Of a stretch of DNA of 64,000 nucleotides, positions 53,160 through 60,357 are shown piece after piece (positions within the stretch are counted from its first letter, which is position 1; each line of letters starts with the position of its first letter). The notes beneath the pieces are model-generated. The model worked only from the letters and a program-made list of their open reading frames with translations, was not told the DNA's origin and searched no databases. Origin of the DNA: Rhizobium sp. Root1212 (GTDB taxonomy: Bacteria > Pseudomonadota > Alphaproteobacteria > Rhizobiales > Rhizobiaceae). The stretch spans positions 12,095 through 76,094 of the forward strand of contig NZ_LMDA01000004.1 in NCBI RefSeq assembly GCF_001424985.1. The letters are read 5' to 3'. The translations under genes were made by a program, and so were the position numbers.

Positions 53160-54773
53160 TTACTTTTCGATGCCGCGGTCCTTGAAGGACTGGTCGATCG
53201 CTTTGTTGACCTGTTCGCGGACGCCTTCGATGTTGAAGCTGGCACCCCGCTGGCTCGGCGGATACTTTATGAAGGTTTCCAGGAAGGCAGCCGCCTTTAG
53301 CTGTCCTTTGACCAGCATGTAGTCGTTTCTGACCAGCCAATCGTTGTATTGGTCGGAAACCGTGTCAGCACGCTCGTAAGGATCCATCCGCAAGTTGAAA
53401 AGCTTGGGAATTCGCCATGTGACGAGGGGGGTCTGCCACACAGAAAACCCACCAGGTGCCGGTTGTTCATGGAACACGACCTTCCAGTCGTCATAGCGAA
53501 TGGCGACAAGATTGCCGTCGTCATCAAAGTAGTTGAACTCTTTGCGAGCGCTCTCGTCTGATTTTCCGGTGATGTAGTCGAGTTGATTGTAGCCATCGAG
53601 ATGGTTGCGGAAACTCGTGGCGCTGCCTTCAGGCTTCCATCCGCTCAACAGACGGCCTTTCACATCAGCATCGCCGGCCGCCGCCAATAGGGTCGGGAAC
53701 CAGTCGAGGCCCGAGAACATTTGGTTGGAGACCTGCCCTGGCTTGATATGGCCTGGCCACCGCACCATGGCCGGCACGCGGAAGGCGCCTTCCCAGTTGG
53801 TGTCCTTCTCGCTTCGGAAAGGCGTTGTGGCCGCATCCGGCCAGGAAAACTGGTTGGGGCCGTTATCCGTCGTGTAGACGACGATAGTGTTGTCGGCGAT
53901 GCCCAATTCGTCGAGCTTGTCGAGCAGTTTGCCGACGTCGCCGTCATGCTCGATCATTCCGTCGCCGTATTCGTTTCCAGGCATGCCACTCTGGCCGCGC
54001 ATGGATTCTCGAACATGAGTGAACACATGCATGCGTGTCGTGTTCATCCAGGTGAAGAACGGTTTCTTCGCTTTGGCCTGACGATCGATGAAGTCGATGG
54101 CGGCGGCCGTCGTCTCGTCGTCGATCGTTTCCATGCGCTTCTTGGTCAGCGGACCGGTGTCCTCGATCTTGCCATCGGCTGAAGCCTTGATGACGCCGCG
54201 CGGGGAATAGGCTTTCAGAAATTCCTGGTCGTCCTTCGGCCAATAGGGCGCTTCCGGCTCTTCCTCGGCATTGAGGTGATAGAGGTTGCCGAAGAACTCG
54301 TCGAAACCATGTTTGGTCGGCAGGTATTCGTCCTTGTCGCCAAGATGGTTCTTGCCGAACTGGCCTGTCGCATAACCCAGCGGCTTGAGAGCCTGGGCGA
54401 TGGTGATGTCGCCATCCTGCAAGCCGACCGGGGCGCCGGGGGCGCCGACCTTGCAGAGACCTGTGCGCAGGCAAGCCTGACCCGTGATGAACGTCGAGCG
54501 CCCTGCGGTGCAACTGTTCTCGGCGTAGTAGTCCGTGAATATCATACCGTCTTTGGCGATCCGGTCGATGTTGGGTGTCTTGTAGCCAACCACACCCATC
54601 GAATAGGCGGAGATGTTCGTCTGACCAATGTCGTCACCGAAGATCACCAGAATGTTCGGCTTGGCGGCCGTGGCATCCTGCGCACTGGCAACCGTCGCCG
54701 CGACGGGAATGGCCGTTAAAGTCATCGCAACCGCAGCGGTGGCGCTCAATAGCCTGCGCGAAAAACTGTTCAT
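53160..54773 (-). CDS. Arylsulfatase (sulfatase 3), secreted
   Basis: 537 residues. The N-terminus FSRRLLSATAAVAMTLTAIP is a good twin-arginine-like signal ending near VASAQ (residue 32). PNILVIFGDDIGQTNISAYS near 39 gives the first metal Asp pair; C88-T-A-G-R92 (NSCTAGRSTFITGQACLRTG) is the formylglycine site, with the same Ala variant as sulfatase 2; YTTDNGPNQFSWPD near 317 is the second metal site. A leader peptide and a copy of the shared motif lie upstream. The substrate is unknown. Confidence 0.9.
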   Translation of the reverse strand: MNSFSRRLLSATAAVAMTLTAIPVAATVASAQDATAAKPNILVIFGDDIGQTNISAYSMGVVGYKTPNIDRIAKDGMIFTDYYAENSCTAGRSTFITGQACLRTGLCKVGAPGAPVGLQDGDITIAQALKPLGYATGQFGKNHLGDKDEYLPTKHGFDEFFGNLYHLNAEEEPEAPYWPKDDQEFLKAYSPRGVIKASADGKIEDTGPLTKKRMETIDDETTAAAIDFIDRQAKAKKPFFTWMNTTRMHVFTHVRESMRGQSGMPGNEYGDGMIEHDGDVGKLLDKLDELGIADNTIVVYTTDNGPNQFSWPDAATTPFRSEKDTNWEGAFRVPAMVRWPGHIKPGQVSNQMFSGLDWFPTLLAAAGDADVKGRLLSGWKPEGSATSFRNHLDGYNQLDYITGKSDESARKEFNYFDDDGNLVAIRYDDWKVVFHEQPAPGGFSVWQTPLVTWRIPKLFNLRMDPYERADTVSDQYNDWLVRNDYMLVKGQLKAAAFLETFIKYPPSQRGASFNIEGVREQVNKAIDQSFKDRGIEK

Positions 54774-54814
54774 GAGGGCATCCCCATCCTGTTTCGTTGA
54801 ACATGTTTGGACAT
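54770..54814 (-). CDS. Leader peptide coupled to sulfatase 3
   Basis: 14-codon frame MSKHVQRNRMGMPS preceded by GAGGAG, a near-ideal ribosome site, while the sulfatase ATG at 54773 has only a weak one. Its TGA overlaps that ATG as ATGA. Translational coupling of sulfatase 3 to the leader is likely; function beyond that is unknown. Confidence 0.5.
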   Translation of the reverse strand: MSKHVQRNRMGMPS

Positions 54815-54903
54815 TTACGATCTCCTCTTGGTGGGACAGTCAAGGCTGCCCTGGCAGGTCGCGTGTTCGACGGGACCACTCTCGATAGAAAAGTCACGGA
54901 TGG

Positions 54904-54919
54904 AAGTACGTTACAGTAA
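54904..54919 (-). promoter_or_regulatory. Shared upstream motif, copy C (before sulfatase 3)
   Basis: AAGTACGTTACAGTAA on the plus strand, 89 nt upstream of the leader ATG and 130 nt upstream of the sulfatase ATG. A further partial match (GACGTAACAG) follows at 54936. The rest of this gap (to 55092) shows no gene. Confidence 0.6.
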
Positions 54920-55092
54920 AAAAGCTATTCGCGTTGACGTAACAGAACGTAGATCCGGGCTCCGTAGCGTCAAGGATCAGTTTCACCTGATAGCAATTTA
55001 TCAGAACTCGCCACGAGGAACACGCGTGTCCGGTTCGATGAAGACTTGGGCGGGGAAGCCAGACACGACGCGAATTCACTCGTGAAACAAGC

Positions 55093-56481
55093 TCATTCCC
55101 CAACCTTCTCCACGACTGGAGACTTCCACGTCCCGTCAAGAAGCTCCGGCTTCGGCAGATAGTATCGCATTGCCATCATGAACGGGCCATCAGGTGCCGG
55201 CAGCCAATTGGTTTCCTTGTCCTTGCCGGGGCTGTCATGTTGGATGTAGATGGTCAGTCCACCATCCACATCCTTTTTCAGATCGGGAAGCATAGGCGCG
55301 TTGATCAGGTAACGTTTGATCGGGTTGGCGACGAGGAGTTGTCCAGGCAGATCGTACATCGTCAGCGACCAGAAGGCGTTTACGGGAGGAAAATTTCCAC
55401 CCTCGAACTTCAGCGTGTACTTGCCCTTCGCGCCATCCAGAGCGCTACCCTGGGCGTCCTTCTCGTAGATCGGATAGAGCGCCTCCTCCCTGGAGTTTGC
55501 TCCGATGCCGACCTGCGTTCCTGCCGCTCGCGCGACGAAATCGTTCTTCAGAAACTCGCGCGTGCCAAACAAGGTGGAGCTATCCCCTTGAAGACTTGTC
55601 CGGAGATCGTCGATCTGCTTCTGCCCCTCTGTCATGCCGTCGGCCAGCGCCGCCTTGATCTCAGCAGACTGGGCCGCAACATCGAAATGTTCGCCGGGTT
55701 TTAGCCCAAGCTTTTCGAAACGTGCGCGCAATTCGGTCTCGGACGGGTGAGTGGGTGTGAACTGCAGGAGAAAAGCCAAGACATTGAAGAATTCCGGGTT
55801 GGTTTTCTGCTCCGCAGGGCGGATCGGCTGCACCCACTCCGTTGAGGGCTCCGGAATGCGCTCCTTGCCCTGGAATTCGGAGAGCGACTGGAGCTTGTAG
55901 CCCGCTTGGATTTTCTTGACGTTTTCCAGGTCGTCCGGATTGAAGAGCTGCGTGCGCCCGATCACGTTGACGAAGTCGGTCTCGGATCGGATGACCTTGG
56001 TGACGCCCTTTGGATCGTCACCCTTCCAATTCGGCCCTGCGATCATGTAGGTCCCGCCGTCGTTACCCGTCGTTCTGGTGCCGATGTAATCGAAGTTGAA
56101 TGTATAGAGATCCATGAGCTGGAAGACGAAATAGCGGTTCTTCTCCATCTTCGGGACCGTGATTACCATCGGCTCGGCTCGGAGATCCAGGCCCATGAAT
56201 GTGTATGGGGTGTCGGAATTCGGCGTTACAAAGCCCTTGTCCTCTGGGGTGAATACGCGGGCAATGTTAAGGACGGAGTTGAAGGGGCCCTTGTATTCCG
56301 GGCTCTTCGTGTCGATCGAGAACGCATAAATCGTCGCGTAGTCGCTCACCATGGGTACGCCATAGACGTAGGCCTCCCTGGCGATCTCCGTGGCCTCCTT
56401 CCGGTCGAGTTCGGCTGCGCTCGCGGGAAACGCAAGAAGAGCTGATATCGAGAAAATTTGTATCGCAGAGCGGAATTGCAT
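55093..56481 (-). CDS. DUF1254/DUF1214-domain secreted protein
   Basis: 462 residues from MQFRSAIQIF (ATG at 56481 behind AGGAGGCTACAG), with a signal peptide ending near PASAAE. The N-terminal DUF1254 part holds EIAREAYVYGVPMVSDYATI and VTPNSDTPYTFMGLDLRAEP; the C-terminal DUF1214 part ends with NAFWSLTMYDLPGQLLVANP and GPFMMAMRYYLPKPELLDGTW. The pairing is common in periplasmic proteins of unknown chemistry. The frame continues upstream to 56790 only because it merges with an alcohol dehydrogenase fragment. Confidence 0.82.
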   Translation of the reverse strand: MQFRSAIQIFSISALLAFPASAAELDRKEATEIAREAYVYGVPMVSDYATIYAFSIDTKSPEYKGPFNSVLNIARVFTPEDKGFVTPNSDTPYTFMGLDLRAEPMVITVPKMEKNRYFVFQLMDLYTFNFDYIGTRTTGNDGGTYMIAGPNWKGDDPKGVTKVIRSETDFVNVIGRTQLFNPDDLENVKKIQAGYKLQSLSEFQGKERIPEPSTEWVQPIRPAEQKTNPEFFNVLAFLLQFTPTHPSETELRARFEKLGLKPGEHFDVAAQSAEIKAALADGMTEGQKQIDDLRTSLQGDSSTLFGTREFLKNDFVARAAGTQVGIGANSREEALYPIYEKDAQGSALDGAKGKYTLKFEGGNFPPVNAFWSLTMYDLPGQLLVANPIKRYLINAPMLPDLKKDVDGGLTIYIQHDSPGKDKETNWLPAPDGPFMMAMRYYLPKPELLDGTWKSPVVEKVGE

Positions 56482-56532
56482 CTGTAGCCTCCTGTATTTC
56501 GACGCACACTGGCAAAGGTCGGGGGCAAGAGG

Positions 56533-56548
56533 AAGTACGTTACGGTAA
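56533..56548 (-). promoter_or_regulatory. Shared upstream motif, copy D (before DUF1254)
   Basis: AAGTACGTTACGGTAA on the plus strand, 51 nt upstream of the DUF1254 ATG, almost the same spacing as copy A (53 nt). It lies exactly where the alcohol dehydrogenase remnant ends, so the motif marks the island side of that junction. Confidence 0.6.
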
Positions 56549-56760
56549 AAGAAGACGTACAACCACCACGCCGCAATACTCATGGCCCATATGGGCTCGC
56601 TCAGCGGCTGGAGGCCGCGATAGGGCCAGAGGTCCGAACCGCAGATACAGGTGGCCGAAAGTTTCAGGATAGCGTCGGTGGGATGGAGGATTTCCGGCTC
56701 CGCCACCTCATCGCAATGGATGTCGCCGGGCTGCAAAGCACTGAACCAAGCATGGAATGT
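56540..56760 (-). pseudogene. N-terminal fragment of a zinc alcohol dehydrogenase
   Basis: On the minus strand, from about 56760, the codons read HCDEVAEPEILHPTDAILKL and SATCICGSDLWPYRGLQPLS, the zinc-ADH N-terminus with the catalytic Cys region C-G-S-D-L. A frameshift near 56590 is followed by MGHEYCGVV in the other frame (the conserved GHE zinc motif), then the match stops and the frame ends at 56540. About 280 residues are gone. It marks the right border of the sulfatase island. Confidence 0.7.
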
Positions 56761-56786
56761 TCCTTTGCTCGCTGTTTCCGGTTGCC

Positions 56787-57137
56787 TCAAACGCCGTAGT
56801 CGGCATCCGTGACATGCTCCATCCAGTCGACGACCCTGCCGTCCTTGACCTCCTGAAGCGCGATATGGGTCATGGCGACATCCGTGTCGCCGGGGCGGAT
56901 GTCCTCGATAGGGCCGCCCTCGCGTTGCACCCGGCCGAGGCCCGAGACGACGATCAGCGTCTGGCCGAGCGGGTGCGTATGCCAGGCGGTGCGGGCGCCC
57001 GGCTCGAAGGTGACCTGCGCGCCCTGCACCCGTTCGGCATCGAAGGGATTGCAGAGCGGATCGATGCGAACCGTCCCTGTGAACCAGGCATCAGGCCCTT
57101 TTGCGGATGGGCGCGATCCGGCGCGTAGAATGTCCAT
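56787..57137 (-). CDS. Cupin-domain protein with a duplicated start region
   Basis: 116 residues from [14 protein letters not shown] (57137). The single cupin is clear: [22 protein letters not shown] near residue 47 (metal His pair), DIRPGDTDV and MTHIALQEV near 90. A 99-bp tandem repeat places a second identical ATG with the same CAGGAGAACCACC Shine-Dalgarno 33 codons upstream, at 57236, in frame, so an N-terminally extended form of 149 residues is possible. The function is unknown; a small-molecule binding or isomerase role is likely. Confidence 0.7.
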   Translation of the reverse strand: MDILRAGSRPSAKGPDAWFTGTVRIDPLCNPFDAERVQGAQVTFEPGARTAWHTHPLGQTLIVVSGLGRVQREGGPIEDIRPGDTDVAMTHIALQEVKDGRVVDWMEHVTDADYGV

Positions 57138-57263
57138 GGTGGTTCTCCTGTCTGTTAGCCGATGTCGAACCGTCCCTGTGAACCAGGCATCAGGCCCTTT
57201 TGCGGATGGGCGCGATCCGGCGCGTAGAATGTCCATGGTGGTTCTCCTGTCTGTTAGCCGATG
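57067..57263. repeat. Tandem 98-bp direct repeat (period 99 bp)
   Basis: 57067-57164 and 57166-57263 are identical. The unit includes the cupin Shine-Dalgarno, its ATG and the first 24 codons. The period is a multiple of three, so the frame stays open through both copies. No target-site features of an IS are visible; slippage or unequal exchange is the simple explanation. Confidence 0.9.
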
Positions 57264-57703
57264 AGGTCGATTTGTAGCGGAAACTGCCCGCGCGTCTGTA
57301 AGAGGTCGAAGCTGCCGTCGATGCGGCCAAGCCGGATCAACCCGCGTGACCAGCGGTATCCCGCGTGGAAGAAGGCGAGGTTGCCCCAGGGCGCATAGTA
57401 GCAGAGATCGCCCGGCTGTTCGTTGCCGAACGGGCCACTGCCCTCCTCGGTGAGCTTGCGCGGCAAATAGCTGATCTTCTCGTTGTTCGCGTAGTTGTCG
57501 ATGGTGAGATGGCGGAGCGGCAGCATCGATGCGAAGTCGCGGGCCGATGGATTGTCCTCCAGCGCTGCCGTCATCGTCTGGCCGTTGAACGAGATGCGGA
57601 TTTTCATGGACGCGGCTCCCTGTGCATGGGTTGAGCGGGCGAGGCCGAGGGTGAGGAGGGCGGCCTGCAGCGCTGCCCGGCGGGTGATGAAGGACGATCT
57701 CAT
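57254..57703 (-). CDS. Cyclophilin-like fold secreted protein
   Basis: 149 residues from [13 protein letters not shown] (57703), whose RR motif and hydrophobic stretch form a Tat-like signal ending near ARSTHAQ. The mature part ([56 protein letters not shown]) is the small cyclophilin-like fold. It overlaps the MFS gene as ATGA. The end, near 57254, runs into the second repeat copy upstream of the cupin; the stop lies in the tail of the repeat. Confidence 0.7.
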   Translation of the reverse strand: MRSSFITRRAALQAALLTLGLARSTHAQGAASMKIRISFNGQTMTAALEDNPSARDFASMLPLRHLTIDNYANNEKISYLPRKLTEEGSGPFGNEQPGDLCYYAPWGNLAFFHAGYRWSRGLIRLGRIDGSFDLLQTRGQFPLQIDLIG

Positions 57704-58890
57704 GCCGTAGCCTTTGCGTGGTCGATGGCGGCCGCCGCTGCCAGGAGCGCCGAGCCGAGCAGAAGGGCGGCGCCGAGTGCGAAGGGGCTCCACCATCCGA
57801 ACGCGTCGAACAGCAGGCCACCCACGGCGGCGCCCAATGTGATGGCCAACTGGATGATTGCGGCCTGTAGCCCGCCGCCAGCCTCGGCATCGTCGCGCAG
57901 CGCGCGGCTGAGCCAGGTTCCCCAGCCGACCGGCGCGGCCGTGCCGAAGAAGCCCCAGCCGATCAACAGAACGGCGACGGCCCACGGCACCGAGCCGAAA
58001 AGGATCAGGATGCCCGCCAGCAGCGCCATCACAAGCGGAATGGCAATGACGATGCTGTAAAGCTGCGTCTGCAGCAGCCGGCCGATGGTCCAGGTGCCGG
58101 CGACGCCGGCAAGGCCCATCAGGAGGAGGATTGCCGAGAGGGTCGAGACGCTGACGCCGGTCACGGTTTCGAGAAAGGGCCGTAGATAGGTGAACAGCGC
58201 GAACTGTCCCATGAAGAGCAGGAAGATCGCCGCCATGCCGAGCGCGACCTGCCGGCGCTTGAGCAGCCGAAACACATTGCCCGGCCCCTTTCGCCCGCGC
58301 GGCGGCAGCGACGGCATGCCGATCCATTGCCAGACGAGCGCCAGCAGCGCCAGCGGCACGACGAGGAGGAAGGCGCCGCGCCAGCCGACATGGTCGCCGA
58401 GCAGGCTGGCGAGTGGCGCGGAAACGGTCGCGGCGATGGCGTTGCCGGCATTGATCATCGCCAACCCCTTTGGCACCGCCTCTTCCGGCACCAGGCGCAT
58501 GACGATGGCCGTCGACATCGACCAGAAGCCGCCGATTGCCACGCCGAGCAGGGCGCGGCCGATCATCAGCACCGTATAAGTTGGTGCGAACGTCACGATC
58601 AGGCTGGAGAGGAAGAGCAGCAGCGAGAACGAGAGCAGCACGCGCTTCCGGTCGATATGCCGCACGAGGCCGGCGATGACGAGGCTGGTGACCACCGCAA
58701 AGATGCCGGAGACCGAGATCGCCTGGCCGGCCCGGCCCTCGCTGATGCCGAGGTCCCCGGCGATCGGCGTCAGCAGGCTGACGGGCATGAACTCGGACGC
58801 GATGAGGACGGCGACGCAGAGCGCCATCGAAAACACTGCACCCCAGGCCGCCTGCGGCTTTTCCAAACCATGATCGTAGGTCGTATCCAT
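57700..58890 (-). CDS. MFS efflux transporter (purine/drug exporter-like)
   Basis: 396 residues from [13 protein letters not shown] (58890; the longer frame to 59025 lies in the divergent promoter). Twelve spans are evident. The MFS loop motif [16 protein letters not shown] lies between TM2 and TM3 near residue 85, and [18 protein letters not shown] near 118 is the TM4 motif of the NepI/DHA1-like group. It is divergent from a LysR gene, the usual arrangement for an exporter controlled by its own regulator. Confidence 0.8.
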   Translation of the reverse strand: MDTTYDHGLEKPQAAWGAVFSMALCVAVLIASEFMPVSLLTPIAGDLGISEGRAGQAISVSGIFAVVTSLVIAGLVRHIDRKRVLLSFSLLLFLSSLIVTFAPTYTVLMIGRALLGVAIGGFWSMSTAIVMRLVPEEAVPKGLAMINAGNAIAATVSAPLASLLGDHVGWRGAFLLVVPLALLALVWQWIGMPSLPPRGRKGPGNVFRLLKRRQVALGMAAIFLLFMGQFALFTYLRPFLETVTGVSVSTLSAILLLMGLAGVAGTWTIGRLLQTQLYSIVIAIPLVMALLAGILILFGSVPWAVAVLLIGWGFFGTAAPVGWGTWLSRALRDDAEAGGGLQAAIIQLAITLGAAVGGLLFDAFGWWSPFALGAALLLGSALLAAAAAIDHAKATA

Positions 58891-59046
58891 CGTCGCCCCC
58901 GTGGGAAAGGTTGCCGGCGATTGGCCCGGCAGCTTATGGAATGCTGGATAGCAGCGATGGATTGCAGTGATTAGCCGTAGAATTTCGTTTGAACTTATCG
59001 ATGCAAGCCATAAATAATCGCGCACGCTTCAACGAAGGCATCGACC

Positions 59047-59940
59047 ATGCGCGAAAACTTCAACGATCTGCTTTGGTTTCTGGTCGTCGCCGAGGAGAGC
59101 AGCTTCACGAAGGCGGCCGCCAAGATCGGCATCACCCAATCGACCTTGAGCCACACGATCAAGCGGCTGGAAACGCGGATGGGGCTCCGGCTCCTGGCGC
59201 GCACGACACGCAGCGTCTCCACGACGGAGGCCGGCGAACGCCTGCGTCAGTCGCTTGGCCCCCGCATCGCTGAGATCGAAACCGACATCGCGGCGCTCAC
59301 CGCCTATCGCGACAAGCCGTCAGGGACGGTGCGCATCACCGTGTCGGATCACGCGCTTGACTACCTCGTCTGGCCGAAGTTAAAGCCGGTTCTCGCTGAC
59401 TATCCCGATATCAAGCTCGAGTTCAGCCGGGACAACGGCTTCCGCAACATCGTCGAGGATGGGTTCGATGCCGGCGTCCGGCTTGGGGAAACGGTCGAGA
59501 AGGACATGGTCGCGGTGCGCATCGGTCCCGACTGGCGGTTGGTCGCCGTGGGAGCGCCGGGGTATTTCGAGGCTCGCGGGATTCCGCAAACCCCTCAGGA
59601 TCTGATGGGCCACAACTGCATCTGTTTGCGCCTGGCGACCGCCGGCGGCCTCTATGCCTGGGAGTTCCAGCAAGATGGACGGGACATCCGCATGCGTGTC
59701 GACGGCCAGCTCACCTTCAATTCCACGCTGCCGATGGTCGAAGCCGCGCTTGCGGGTTACGGCATCGCTTATGTGCCGGAAGATACCGTCGCGAACCACA
59801 TTGCCGTCGGCCGCCTGCAGGTTGTGCTCGCGGCGTGGTCTCCGCCCTTTGCGGGCTATTACCTCTATTATCCGAGCCGCCGGCAGAACGCGCCTGCCTT
59901 CAAGGCCATCCTGGATGCACTCCGGTCAAGCGCGGCGTAA
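59047..59940 (+). CDS. LysR-family transcriptional regulator
   Basis: 297 residues. The HTH (about 1-60) reads FNDLLWFLVVAEESSFTKAA and AKIGITQSTLSHTIKRLETR; the effector domain begins near 90 (GTVRITVSDHALDYLVWPKL) and holds FDAGVRLGETVEKDMVAVRI near 140, the group of rhizobial AraC-like-exporter regulators (PA2206-like). It is divergent from the MFS gene across a 156-bp gap, which is expected to contain its binding site. Confidence 0.88.
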   Translation: MRENFNDLLWFLVVAEESSFTKAAAKIGITQSTLSHTIKRLETRMGLRLLARTTRSVSTTEAGERLRQSLGPRIAEIETDIAALTAYRDKPSGTVRITVSDHALDYLVWPKLKPVLADYPDIKLEFSRDNGFRNIVEDGFDAGVRLGETVEKDMVAVRIGPDWRLVAVGAPGYFEARGIPQTPQDLMGHNCICLRLATAGGLYAWEFQQDGRDIRMRVDGQLTFNSTLPMVEAALAGYGIAYVPEDTVANHIAVGRLQVVLAAWSPPFAGYYLYYPSRRQNAPAFKAILDALRSSAA

Positions 59941-60094
59941 CGACATCGCTGTACGCTCATGGGCCTGCAATTTTCTCGGCAGTCTGAGCGTCACCCTGAA
60001 GCCGGGATCACCGTGGGAAAAAACGATATCGCCACCGTGATGGTGCACTCGAACTCATCGACGTCGTCCACGCCTATGTGAAATAACAATCGCC

Positions 60095-60292
60095 ATGAAA
60101 ATCGAATCCCCCTGCATCGACGTCTGCGCTTTCGATCCCCGCAAGAAATGGTGCGTCGGATGCGGCCGCACGCTCGAGGAGATCAAGTCATGGAAGAAGC
60201 TCACACCCTTTCGGCGCCAGGCCTTGTCGAACGATCTCAAGCATCGGATGAAATGGATCGAGAAGAACGACGCGGCGAAGCTCATCCGCTAG
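60095..60292 (+). CDS. DUF1289-family small zinc-ribbon-like protein
   Basis: 65 residues with four Cys in the DUF1289 pattern: C7-x3-C11-x8-C20-x2-C23, followed by GRTLEEIKSWKKLTPFRRQA. These proteins are common in Proteobacteria beside many kinds of genes; the role is unknown. Start ATG 60095 has no strong Shine-Dalgarno. The 155 bp before it (59941-60094) hold only the tail of a lost gene at most (DGALELIDVVHAYVK, ending at 60084). Confidence 0.8.
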   Translation: MKIESPCIDVCAFDPRKKWCVGCGRTLEEIKSWKKLTPFRRQALSNDLKHRMKWIEKNDAAKLIR

Positions 60293-60357
60293 AAATCAAG
60301 CCCCGAAGGTTTTCTGGGTGACAGCACCCGGTCACGCTTTTGGGTCGGCGGCCGGAT

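Noticed and set aside
55093-56790. A 565-residue DUF1254 protein with a long N-terminal extension
   Set aside because: The extension is an alcohol dehydrogenase fragment in frame by chance; the signal peptide and ribosome site identify 56481 as the start.
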